The notes under the pieces: model-generated | Database searches by the model: none | Seen by the model: the letters and a program-made list of their open reading frames with translations, nothing else | What the model was told of the DNA's origin: nothing | Source: Pachyseris speciosa | Lineage: Eukaryota; Cnidaria; Anthozoa; Scleractinia; Pachyseridae | Direction: 5' to 3' | Length of the DNA stretch: 64,000 nucleotides | Assembly (NCBI GenBank): GCA_016490735.1 | Contig: JAEMWC010000238.1 | Coordinates: 347,001-411,000 of the forward strand | Shown: positions 12,001 through 23,600 of the stretch, piece after piece | Layout: each line of letters begins with the position of its first letter | Position numbering within the stretch: position 1 is the first letter of the stretch | Program-made: the position numbers and the translations under genes

Positions 12001-12361
12001 TAGCTCGCACAGCCTCGATTTCATGCTAAGATGGCCGCCGTGTGATAGAGGCAAATGATCTGTGGTTAATATGTTGCTTCTCCGAGCAAGAAACATTACT
12101 TCCACAAGCAAAGGAAAACGAGAAGAAACTCGAAGAGTGAAAGTGGTACTTCAGAGGAAACAATTATCCATCCTCTTTTATCAATGACTGTGAAAAAACG
12201 TTGACGACCAAACTGACCAATTACCCACAACGAATGGTTTTGTAGTGCTTTTGTATGCTCAGGGTGTCTCTAAAGAATTGGTCGGTTATTAAAACAACAA
12301 CAGATTCAAGTTTTTTACAAGCTGGAAAATGACCATATTGTCATCCCAGAAGTCTATAAAT

Positions 12362-12576
12362 GAAGAGGCTAGTGGAAAACCCTCCTAAGTGACTATTTAG
12401 GTCAAATTTTTTTCGTAGAAAGTGCCGATTTTTTGCATATGGCCTTCAATATACTTACTTAACAATGCCTTGCTGTTTTTTTGCCAATAAATTAAAGGTC
12501 AAAAAATCGGGCACTTTTGACGAAAAAATTTTTTGACCTAAATAGTCACTTAGGAGGGTTTTCCACTAACCTCTTC
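12362..12576. mobile_element. 215-bp MITE with about 75-bp TIRs, AAAT duplication
   Basis: Almost fully palindromic: GAAGAGGCTAGTGGAAAACC at the left is mirrored at the right, and the match continues inward for about 75 bp. AAAT flanks it at 12358-12361 and 12577-12580. It sits in the right TIR of the 5593-12641 transposon. The intact left TIR reads straight through the site with a single AAAT, which proves a 4-bp duplication. Confidence 0.85.
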
Positions 12577-12777
12577 AAATGTTTGGCACCCCTTTTAACT
12601 CAAAATTCTCATGCAGAAACATTCTCTGTAGTCACGCGCATGAGCCACTGTACCAAAAGGTCTCTGATGAGTCCCTTGGCAGGGACGAAACATACGTATG
12701 TCAGGCATTAATATGCATTGAATTATTCTTTACAATTTCAATAATAATAATAATAATAATAATAATGTTTCTTAATT

Positions 12778-13082
12778 GACGTGGCCATACCATCGGACAA
12801 AAACACTTCCATTAAAGTATCAGAGAAACTGCTAAATACAAAGATCTGGAGACAGAAATAGCCCGTATGTGGCAGATGAGAACAGTGGTAATCCCTGTTG
12901 TCATAGGTGCCCTTGGAGTTATTAGGAAAGGCACTGAAAAACAGCTGCATGAAATCCCAGGCAACAACAACCCACATGAAATCCAGAAAACAGCACTTCT
13001 GGGAACAGCACACATTCTGAGAAAGGTCCTCTCAATCAAGTAAATTGAACAAACACTCCTCTAGTGCCTTAGAACCATGGTT

Positions 13083-13140
<58 letters not shown>

Positions 13141-13156
13141 TATTATTATTATTATT
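12778..13156 (+). mobile_element. LINE C-terminal fragment with AAT tail
   Basis: After one frameshift the frame reads through VVIPVVIGALG, KGTEKQLHEIPG and TALLGTAHILRKVLS to a TAA at 13041. I associate this ending with reverse transcriptases of invertebrate non-LTR elements. A short 3' UTR leads into an AAT/ATT microsatellite at 13086-13156. A second AAT run (12740-12766) lies just before the fragment. Clade not assigned. Confidence 0.65.
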
Positions 13157-13337
13157 CAAAACGGGGCTGGGTTTTAAAGCCAATCAGATATACAAAACTG
13201 AGGATTGTTCTTTTAAATTTTGCATGTAATACCAAATTACTTTTAATTATAAGATAGTTGTGTTTTCATGAGCTTTCAGGTAAAAATGTTTGTGCCTAGT
13301 TCCCATTTAGACTTGGTTGAGTTGGTTCCGCACAATT

Positions 13338-13552
13338 GAAGGGCTGGGGGCATAAGCTGCCTATGTAGAGTTTTAGGTGTTTTTTTTTGCATACGTTATT
13401 TCTCGAAAACGAAAAAGAAATCGGTGAAAAAAAAATACGGGACAATGTTTTTGAATCAAAATGCAGTTCACATGCAAAAATTTGGACAAATCCAAGCGAA
13501 CTAAAAAAATGGCCGAAAATTCCACATAGGCAGTTTATGCCCCCAGCCCTTC
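13338..13552. mobile_element. MITE family A, copy 1 (GAAGG termini, AATT flanks)
   Basis: Inverted ends GAAGGGCTGGGGGCATAA...TTATGCCCCCAGCCCTTC, with AATT at 13334-13337 and 13553-13556. Internal blocks (aaaatcggtgaaaaa, aatgcagttcacatgca, ggacaaatcc) match the copies at 19030 and 45343. This is a shorter, internally deleted member. Confidence 0.85.
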
Positions 13553-13861
13553 AATTGTACATGACTGTTTAAAATTGTACAGTAGTATGTAGTATCACAG
13601 ATCATTATCTGAGTCCTAATGCAGTGATTTTGGCTTGCAATATGTGTGTTAATTTTTGCTGCAAAACAGGCCAGAGTGTGTTCATAAGCATTTGAAAATT
13701 TTCCAAAACAAAGATTTGCATTATGATAACCTGAATTAAGATAATTTTTACAATAGGCTCTGCATTCATGCCATCTACATGTGTTAGACAGCACTTTTAA
13801 AAATTGCTGGGAGCTAATCTTCAGTGTCTCTAGCCAGGTTACAACTGAATGGCTTCCCACA

Positions 13862-14430
13862 GAAGGGTTGTATATCGCTTTTTGGCCTTAAAATCCAAAT
13901 CTCTCTAAAGTCACTCTACTTTGGCATACAGACTAGTTATAGTTTCAGAAATGATGTTCTGCACTATTTTGTGATTTGAAAGGCCTACAATCATGGAGAG
14001 AAGTAGTTGAGACAGTCCCCCCCCCCCCCCCACAAAACCCCTTTTCGTTTAACACGATAATTTCCAATCCTCAATTCTCACATTTCGACCCCCCTCCCAC
14101 CTTTTCAATGTTGTAACCATGTGACAGTGTCCAAGGAGCATACTTCAACATTGAAAAGGGGAAGAGGGTGATCTACATATCGACAAAAAAGAGGTTTATT
14201 CAATTATAGAAGGACGCTGATAGAAAGCATTTTTATTTTGCTCAAATGCCTGAACCCTGTTGTCCATGATTGTAGCCCCAGCAAATTAGTGTATCAAATC
14301 CTCTTGTTTCTGTTTCTTTGAGGAATTTCCAGTTTATATGCCACAGTAAAGTGACTCAGCTTAGAGATATTTTGGATTTTAAGGCAAAAAGATATACATG
14401 TATATATGCCCCTTTTGCAGGATACCCTTC
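13862..14430. mobile_element. MITE family C, copy 2
   Basis: Starts GAAGGGTTGTATATCGC and ends GATACCCTTC. Shares the 'ccttaaaatccaaatctctctaaa' and 'atattttggattttaagg' blocks with the copy at 9628. The interior has a poly-C run near 14018 and a C-rich stretch not found in copy 1. The flanks do not give a clean duplication. Confidence 0.65.
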
Positions 14431-14488
14431 AACCCTTCAACTATTATCAGATGTTGATCTTAATTGATATTTAATTTGCACCTTCCAG

Positions 14489-14678
14489 TTAAACTACCAG
14501 TTCATGAAGAAATGTGTTCAAGAAGGGCCTGTAACACCAATGGCTGATGAGTGGTGGGATACTATCTTGACCATGATTCCGTCAAGATTGGTGTCTTCTC
14601 CACAGTTACAGCCACACATCAAGGAGTTATATGATGAGGTCAAAGTGCAGTATGAAGCCAGTATCAGGAAGGCGATGG
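14489..14678 (+). CDS. dynein tail exon A
   Basis: Acceptor ccttccag, donor gttagt. Starts in phase 0 with Leu-Asn-Tyr-Gln and contains PMADEWWDTILTMIPSRL and a long helix (KELYDEVKVQYEAS). It leaves one base for the next exon, 14.7 kb away. Confidence 0.8.
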
Positions 14679-17600
14679 GTTAGTCAGAGTATTTTATTGT
14701 CCCTTTTGACAGTCTAGAAATAGTACTAATTTGGAGGGAAAGACTTTCTATAATAATTTATAGCATCTCTGTCAAACTCCTGTAAAGGCTCTGATCTATT
14801 AATTGCCCCAGATAGACAGAAAAAAACACCCCAATGTATATTATCGTAGCTGTCAGTGCTTAGAAACAAAAATATGGGTTCTCCCGTTTCCATTGTCATT
14901 GCCAACATGGTAATGGAAGATGTGGAACAAAGGTCTTTGGCTTCTTCACCAGTCCAGCCTTTGTTTTGGAAATGATACGTTGACGGTGTCATTTCTGCAG
15001 TATCTGGAAATGAAGTGGAACGTCTTCTTTCACATTTAAATTCAGTTGAGCCTTCTATTCAATTTACTATTGAACATGAGATTGGCAGACATTTTTCTTT
15101 TCTTGATTTGAATGTCTGTAGAGTGGACCTGGAAAACTTATAAACGAGTGTTTATCGTAAACCCATGCATACCAACAAATACCTCGCATTTTGACTCCCA
15201 CCACCCTATCTGCCATAGAAATCTGTAACTAGAACATTGCTCATGAGGGCTGATTGTTTGCCATCTTCCTGTGATTCTAAGGCCAAGGAGCAGCAATATG
15301 TTTTTAACGTCTTAAAGGTCAGTGGCTAGTCCCAAACACTTTTCTCCATAACTGTTTAAACCAGTTACTCCTTCTCTTAACACCACTGTGGATGAGGATT
15401 TGGCTACAGGTTTTGCCGTCATCCGTTACATTGAGGGGGTTACAAAACCCATCAAGAGAGTTTTGTGTAGCCACAACGTTAAAGTTGCCCAAAAACGTTT
15501 TCAGACATTACGTCATATTTTTGCTAAACCTAAGGATCCTGTGTTTAAGGAACAACAAACTGATGCTGTTTACTCTTTTCCATGCGATGACTGTGATCAT
15601 GAGTACATCGGACAGACCAAACGTCAGTTTGATACACGTTTAAAAGAGCATCAAAAAGTTGTTTTTCTTTGCAAAAAGGAAAACTCCACTTTGTCAGAAC
15701 ATGCTTGCGAAACCAACCGTACAATTATTGCTTGGGATAATTCCAAAATTATCACCACTAACTGACGGTACCATCAACAGCTTTGTGTGGAATCTTGGCA
15801 CAACAAGTCAGCCCACACTGCTACAGGTTTTGCTGTCATCCTGTACATCCGGGGGATTACAGAACTAGGTGGCCCACGGGGGCGAAACACAACTCAGTAT
15901 TTGGTTGAAAACACAACAAAATTTCGTGGTTCAAAACAACGTTTCATGATACAAAACAATATTCCTGAAACATGGCGAAGATTCGCGATACACAACAATA
16001 TTCCTGAAACACAACAAAGTTTGTGGTACACAACATTATTTCCTGTAACACAACAAAGATTCGCGATACACAACAATTTTTCCTAAAACAAAACAAAGTT
16101 TTGTGATACAAAATGAAATTTCGTGATACAAATTTTCTTCCTGAAACACAACACAGTTTCGTGGTACAAAACAAAATTTCAGGAGACTGGTAACAAGCTG
16201 GGGCAACTTCAAATCACATGATTGAGTTGACCTCATGATCTTGTGCTTTTGCTGCCATGTTCTGTCAGAACTGTGGTGCTTGGATGTGGAAGGATTCTAA
16301 ATATTGTCCTGGTGCAGAAAGAAGCATGAAGGTTCAAGGTGTGCATCAGCAAGTTTACTGGATACTTTTATTGAGTTAAAATGAAAAAAGTCCTGTCTTC
16401 TTGTACTTCTTCTCCAAAGTAAATGGCTCCTTAGGGCCTGGCAGATTTATAGTCCTTTATAAATTTATTCCCAACATTAAAGTTGCCCAAAAACTTTTTC
16501 AGATGTTAGGTCATATTTTTGCTAAACCTAAGGATCCTGTGTTGAAGGAACAATGAACTGATGTTGTTTACTCTTTTTCATGCAATGACTGTGATCATGA
16601 GTGCATCAGACAGACCAAACGTCAGTTTGTTACACGTTTAAAGAGCATCAAAAAGTTGTTTTTCTTTGCAAAAAGGAAAACTCCACTTTGTCAGAATGTG
16701 CTTGCGAAAACCAACCGTACAATTGCTTGGGATAATTCCAAAATTATCACACTAACCGATGGTACCATGTTATTTATTTACCTATTTACACCTCATCAAA
16801 AGGAAAGGTTGTTATTTAATGAGCATATAAAAGGATCCTTGTTGCAACATTAGATAACCCCTGATGAAGACACTTCAAACCAGAGTAGCATCAAATCATG
16901 TCTGATTTTCCACCTGGTTGCAGTATGAACTATGAACATACCTCACCCATTGATAGCAGGTCTTTTGTTTATATGACTTGAAGGGACTACCCTGTTTAAA
17001 TAAAGGTGTTCTCTTAACTATATATAATTTAACGCCTGTGTCGCAAGTGGAGGTTGGGTGCCCAGGGGCCAGGGGGATGCAACCGCCATGACCCAATGGT
17101 GGAAGAACACCCACTGGCCTACCAACCTAAAACCCAGCAACAAAGAGGGCTCGGGCTAAAGAACCACAGCCCCTGAGGGCCCAAGCCTGAGGCACCCAAT
17201 CCCAGAGTGGCCAAAAAAGGTATATGAGATACCTGCTATGCTACCAGCTTACTGGACACACAGACTATGGATCTAAGCGGAGTGCGGATGTAGATTTGAT
17301 AGGCGTCACTAGACCACCGGCCTAGGGTCTTGATCAGATGATCAGGAATGCCACGGGCAGCAGCCATAGTTGCTGCCCCAATCTGGATGCTATGTCCTGA
17401 ATCCGAACCAGAGTAACCTGCTGCGTGCAAGATAGACTGAACTGTAGAAGACAACTGTTGCCGTGTAAGAGGATGACCATCACCATATGTAAATAAAGGC
17501 CCTGCAGAAGAGCCTCGCAAGGACAAGAAGTAGCTCAAGACAAGGATGAGACACACTGAGCCCTCACAATGTCCCACATAAATGTCACAGCCCATGCGGA

Positions 17601-20600
17601 ACGGATCTGTCTTGGAAGACTTAATATGAACTTTAAAACACGAAGGGTTTACCAGAGAGTCAGCTGTGGATACAAGGCCAAAACGGAGAATCCACTGTGA
17701 ACTCCCCAACCCGTAAGAAACCATTTGAAAGAAACCTAAACAGCACTTAGCCCACAACATCACATGGTCTCTGAAGGAAAAATCCAGCCCCTGCTGAATA
17801 GTATGCAGATGATCCATGGTGATAGGGAGATGTCTGGGTGATACATGGCCTTGCACCCGCTTTATTCCCCTGAGCAAACGCTGCAAACAAAGACAGCGGT
17901 AGTGGAAGGCAACGGACGTGTATTTTTCTGTTCTGCAAGTAAGTTAAAAATTATGTGATATCTAAGAGGTTTTTGCAGCTTTACGTCTGCTGCTTGTGGC
18001 TACCTGTGGCAAACCAGCTATATTACGAAGCACTACAATGGCCTTTAAATGTATGACGGGCCGCCCCCTGAATAACTGTCTTCAAAATTTTTAAAGCAAG
18101 CCGAGCTAAGCGGTCGTAGCACCAGAAACTCACAGTTGTTGAACATTCCACTTTTTAAAACCGCTAGCGGCCAAAGAACCTTTTATTATAGCATAGTTAA
18201 TTTATGGAATTCTTTAGATTATTCTCTTAAATTGTGTGATTCAGTCACTGTTTTTAAAAATCACCTGAGGTCGAAAATTACTTAAAGAATTGTTATTTTT
18301 TTATACTTATATATTTTTGTAATTCTTAGAACCTTATTTTAGTTATTCTTATTTTTTAATTGTAAATAGGTATATATATTTGTATTAATATTGTCTTTGA
18401 AAAGCCCCTTGGGGAAAGTCAATAAAGTATGTATGTATGTATGTATGTATGTATGTATTTAATTATGAATGAAGACCTGGATAACAAGAATTCAAATGAA
18501 AGAAGGCCTATGTGCAAAAGACAATGTGATAATGGCTCTCAAACTGACGAGGAATCCATCGTGGACAGTGGCCATTGTTGCGACGCCTCGGCAAACATGC
18601 AGACAATGGAGGCCAAAATCGATCAACTCATAGCCTTACTGCCCGAATTTGAAGCTCTGAAAACTCGTTTAACAGAGGTAGAAGAAGAAAACAGGCAATT
18701 GAGAAATGCCTTGGATTTTTATGGAAGAGAACTAGTGGATCTAAAAGTTAGCATGGCCAACACATGCTCCCAGACAGCAGTAAACGGAGAGGATCTAAGG
18801 AAGTTGAAGGCTGAAGTCCATAAGTAAAAATTCCGGAATATCAAATTGGAGGCATACGCACGCAGAGAGAATATAAAGATCTTCAACCTTCAGGAAATTA
18901 GAGGTGAGACTCCCCACCATACAGAAGAATTAGTAAGATCAATGCTTGAAGAAAAAATGAATATCTTGAAAGAAGATGTAGACGACATCTGATTTGAGCG
19001 TGTCCACTGTGTCCAAAACTCTGATAATTGAAGGCCTCGGAGCATAACCAACCTATGTCGAATTTTGGGTCGTTTTTAGATTTTGCTCGGATTTTCTGAT
19101 TTCTGCATGTGAACTGCAGTTCGATTGAAAAACATTGTCTGGTATTTTTTTCACCGAAATTTTTTTTTTCATTTTGGAGATATAATATGTGCAAAAAATG
19201 CTTTTTTCTTGCATACACAAAGAAACCAACCTTCCACAAGAGTGGTTTGCAAACTGCATTACATCTTCTTTCAATCAAATTGCAGTTTACTCTCAACAAT
19301 TCAGGCAAAGTCTATCCTCCTTCGTAGACGTCTTTGGGCTCGTCACGCGTTCCTTCCCCACGAACGTCTGCTGAACTGAACTGCCACTTCCGTTCGCCGA
19401 CAGTTAGCCTTTGTTTTGAAGAAACCAATAACGAGCTGTGTAAGAATGGAAATCCACACCCGATTCACGTGCATCGTCTGTGAACATAATCCCGGGGTCG
19501 AAGTCCTACTTTCCATAAATTGCAAAACGAACTATGATTGGCTAACCGCTGCGAATGGAAGTGGTAGTTCAGTTCAGCAGACGCTCGTGGGGAAGGAACG
19601 CGTGACGAACCCAAAGACGTCTGCGAAGGAGGCTAGACAAAGTCAGGCAAAATTGAAAAACAACCCAAAATTTGACATAGGTTGGTTATGCTCTGAGGCC
19701 TTCAATTCTGCTAAGCCTCAACCAATAATTGCTAAATTCAGCTTTTACCAAGACAAGCAGTTTGTTTGGTCTTCAGTCAAAAATTTGAAAAATACTGGAA
19801 TTGGACTTTCTCATGATTATCCCAACGAAATAGATGACTTTCATGGAAAATTATACCCGGTTCTGAAAAAAGCTAAACGAGAGAAACAACAAGCCTTGTT
19901 CAAGGTTGACAAATTAATAATAATATAAATGGTCAAGTTTACTGAGGAAAGGAAAGAGAATATCTTCCCTTCTATGGTGAAATTATAAGCAGTGCCCAAG
20001 CAGATGCAGAGCTGTAGTGATTAAATGCACGCCAGATGGTTGATTCATGTATTTGTGTTTACTTTTTTTGTATTTACTCAGTTCCTTTTATCAGTGTCAT
20101 ACTAATCTAGGTATTGTTAGCTGTACTTATTTTCAGGTGGAGTGTGTTCTTTCAAGGGTTTAGGTTCAGTTGCATCTGCGAGGTTTTTTTTTTCAAATCT
20201 TGTTTGTTTTTGATCTTTCAATGCCCCCTGTCTTATGATTTTGAATTTGCATTTACAGTTACTGCCTCGAATACTCCATTAGCACTTTTCCCTTTTTTTC
20301 CTTCTTCTGCAGTCTCATTAGTGACACCTGTAAGATTATAAAATGACTGAGGGGCTTAAATTGTTATCGCTAAGTGTAAAGGGCATAAGCAACTTTCAAA
20401 AAAGAAGAGCAATTTTCACTTGGTGCCGGAAACACGCAGACATTTCTTTTCTGCAAGAAACTCATTCTGCAGCAACAGCAGAAAATCAGTGTAAGAACAA
20501 ATGGGGTGCAGAGCTCATAACTTGCCACGGCAGTTCAAATTCTCGTGTGTGCAATTCTAATTAAGAAAGGCGTTGATTGTACTATACACAAAAAAATTCT

Positions 20601-23600
20601 TGATCCTTTGGGATGTTATATTGTTCTAAAAGCTGACATCAAAGATAAGATGTATGTAGGCTTGTCCCGATTGCGCTGGCACTTTTTCCGCACTTTTTCG
20701 AATTTGAAGCACTATTTTACATTTACTGCACTCTTGAGCACTTAATTGACTTTTGTGCAGAATTTGAGCATTTTTTTGCTTTTTGGGAAACATTTCAGCA
20801 CATTTTTCACAATTTTCCATATGTTAAATGAAATATTTTATCTGAGAAACGTTTTCAGTAAAGCCGAATAATTCTATTATCATGAATTTGAATAATTCCA
20901 CCTTGTTGCCTGACGGGCTTACTGTTGTCATGGAAATGCACGAGATATGGTCCTTTTAACCCGTGGAAACAGTCGATTTTGATTGGTTTGTGACTTCAGT
21001 CGTGTTTCTCAGAACTTTTAGCACTGTTATAACAACAACAACAGCAACTAATTTATTACCCTTCTCCTAACAGAACAAGTTACAATAAAGAAAACGAAAT
21101 TATAAAAAGAGTAATGGCTTCCTTAAAAACTGCTCTTTTCTGTTCAGTGCAGCTGGTGATGAAATTAAGCATCACAGTTGTAGCTATACATACGGTTGAT
21201 TGCATACAGTTCTGTGATGCTGTGTGCTTTTATAGAAACTATGCTTGACTGATAAGGGGTTTTTGTTCGACAAATGTTATACTTTATGGTCACCTCAGTA
21301 TTAGAAAGTTGAGAGTTAAAAGTTTAATAAAACTTGGAATGCATGTGAACATCTGCTAGGAAATAATAATAATAAAAAAAAACTGCGAGTAACTTTCGTG
21401 CACTATTTCTAAATTTCAAGTACTTTTCTTAAAAATGGAGCACTATTTGAGCAGTTTTTTGTCATATTTCAGAGCACTTTTTGGTGATTTTTTCAGCGCA
21501 ATTGGACAGGCCTAGATGTATGTGTTAATAAATGTATATGCGCCAAACAAGGATAAAGACATTGTTACCTTCCTCAACCTTCCTCAACAAACTACTTACA
21601 GTACAAAATGAGGACCTAGATTCCGAAAATACATTGTTATTGGAGGCGATTTTAACTGCCCACTTAATCCTACTATTGACAAGAAAGGCGGCATTCTTAT
21701 TGAACGAAAATCCATCATATCTTGTATTGATTGCTTGAAAAGTGAAACCCAGGCACAAAGAGTTTTCCATGGAGCAAAAAATCTCCTCGAATCTTTTGTT
21801 GTCTTGACTATGGGTTAATTTCGAATAATTTATTAAATAACTGATTCGGTACAACTGATGGATATAATTCCAGCAACAAGAACAGATCACGATGTGATCT
21901 TTTTAGAGATCGTTGGAAAGCTTGACCATGTGGGTAGAGGACCAAGTTACTGGAAGATGAATTGCTCTTTACTAGACGATGAAGAATATGTTAACAGTAC
22001 AATGAAATGATTCCATTGTGGATTGCAGAAGGACGGGAAGAACTTTCTGACGACTGATGTATGTGGTATTGGGTTAAATATAATATATGAGCTCATGCTA
22101 TCCGTCACTCCAGTAGAAAGGCAAAGCAAAGCAAAGAAACAGAAACAAAACTCCAAAATGAACTAAACATAGCAAAGCAAGCTTTCAAAAGTAACCCTAG
22201 TGACTCCAATGTTACTTTGTTTGATGTTGCTCAGAAACAACTAGAATCATTTTATGAAGAGAAAACCAGAGGAATTATTGTATGCGCCTGTGCTAGATGG
22301 CACGAATACGGCGAGAAGAGCACAAAACACTTTTTTAATTTAGAAAAGAGAAATCACGTCAAGAAGCACATAGTTACGTAAATTGCATGTAAATGGTGTA
22401 ATTAAAACAGATCCATCCTGCATACTAAATGAGGTAGAACAATTTTACTGTGACAAGAGTAATAACAATCATCCGGATATCGCAATTAAAATTGATTCCT
22501 TTTTCAGTAATCTAGAAGAACAGAAAATCTCCTGTGAAGGTAAAATCACTTCTGAGGAATGTTTTTGTCTTCTTGATACGTTCCAAACTAACAAAACTCC
22601 AGGGAATGATGGAATTCCAATCGAATTCTACAAAACATTTTGGCCTTTAATCAATGATTACCGTACTTTATTAGGTGTGCAAATGAGTGCTTCGAAAAAG
22701 GAGAGATGTCCCATTCTCAAAAGTGTGCGATTATCATGCTTATTGAGGAAAAAGGGAAAGATCGCTCTCTTATTGAAAACTGGCGTCCAATTTCTCTTGT
22801 TAACGTTGATGCAAAAATACTGTCTATTAAGGTAATTGCCTTGAGACTAAAAAATGTTTAGCCTCATATCATTCATCATAATCAAACAGGATATATTAAA
22901 GATCGTTTTATAGGTGAAACTGTCTGTTCCATCCATGACATTATGGATTGGACTGTCAACAAAAACATTCCCGGTTTAATGATTTTCATTGATTTCCAAA
23001 AGGCATTTGATAGCATTGAATGGGATTTCCTTTTTAAATGTATTGAAGCTTTCAATTTAGTTCTGATTTCCTTCGCTGGGTAAAACTGTTCTACAAAAAT
23101 ATGCAAAGCTGTATTATAAACAACGGCATGACTTCAAAATCCTTTAAACTTGAGCGAGGCATTAGACCTCTTTCCCCCTATCTTTTCATTGTAGCTGTGG
23201 AAACGTTAGCTATTGCAATTCGTCAAAATCCAGCTATAAAGGGTATTGTCGTTGGGAAAGAAGAGACAAAACTGTTACAATACGCAGATAACACAACTGC
23301 AGTACAATACTGTTTCAACTGCTAGTATCTCAGGACTCAAGATCAGTAGTACAAAAACGAGGGTATGTGGATTGGCTTCTTCTACAGAAAAGAAGGCAAA
23401 ACCTTTTGGCATTAAATGGCCTAATGAGCCAATTAAAGCCCTGGGGTGTATTTCATGTATGATCCAAAACTACTTAAAGAAAAGAATTTTATTGAGCAAT
23501 TAGATAGCATTAAAAAATAAGGTAACACGCGTTTAGGTAATAAATGAATATGAGGAAGGTGGATTAAAAATGATCGATTTAGATTCCTTGGTAAAGTCCT

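Larger units (their letters stand above)
5593..12641. mobile_element. two-gene DNA transposon with THAP-DDE transposase and SWIM/YqaJ-type partner (ISL2EU-like)
   Basis: The ends are 78-bp terminal inverted repeats: 5593-5671 on the left, and on the right 12345-12361 joined to 12577-12641 once the MITE at 12362 and one copy of its 4-bp target repeat are removed. About seven mismatches separate the arms. Two convergent genes lie inside: a plus-strand SWIM/YqaJ-type gene and a minus-strand transposase. From memory of the families, this pairing is typical of ISL2EU-type elements. An AT pair at both outer ends could be a 2-bp target duplication. Both genes carry stops, so this copy is inactive, and four smaller elements (7050, 8002, 9628, 12362) have inserted in it. 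Confidence 0.8.
18468..20010 (+). pseudogene. L1 ORF1 (nucleic-acid-binding protein), interrupted
   Basis: Starts Met-Asn-Glu-Asp-Leu and has a coiled coil (MEAKIDQLIALLPEFEALK, VEEENRQLRNALDF), then LEAYARRENIKIFN as in L1 ORF1 RRM regions, and after the MITE PIIAKFSFYQDKQFVW in the C-terminal domain. Stops at about 18826 and 18991 and a frameshift near 19925 inactivate it. The family coats LINE RNA and acts as chaperone. Confidence 0.75.

Noticed and set aside
13045..13257. Frame with a long Asn run then Tyr run
   Set aside because: It is a translated AAT/ATT microsatellite, not a prion-like protein.
15895..16190. CRISPR-like array
   Set aside because: Units are contiguous and imperfect, with no spacers; the genome is eukaryotic.
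15787..16236. Overlapping Cys-rich frames on both strands
   Set aside because: Created by the 39-bp minisatellite; the repeating residues follow the repeat unit in every frame.
19416..19928. 170-codon frame as a novel gene
   Set aside because: It is a chimera of the 327-bp MITE, MITE A and the end of L1 ORF1.
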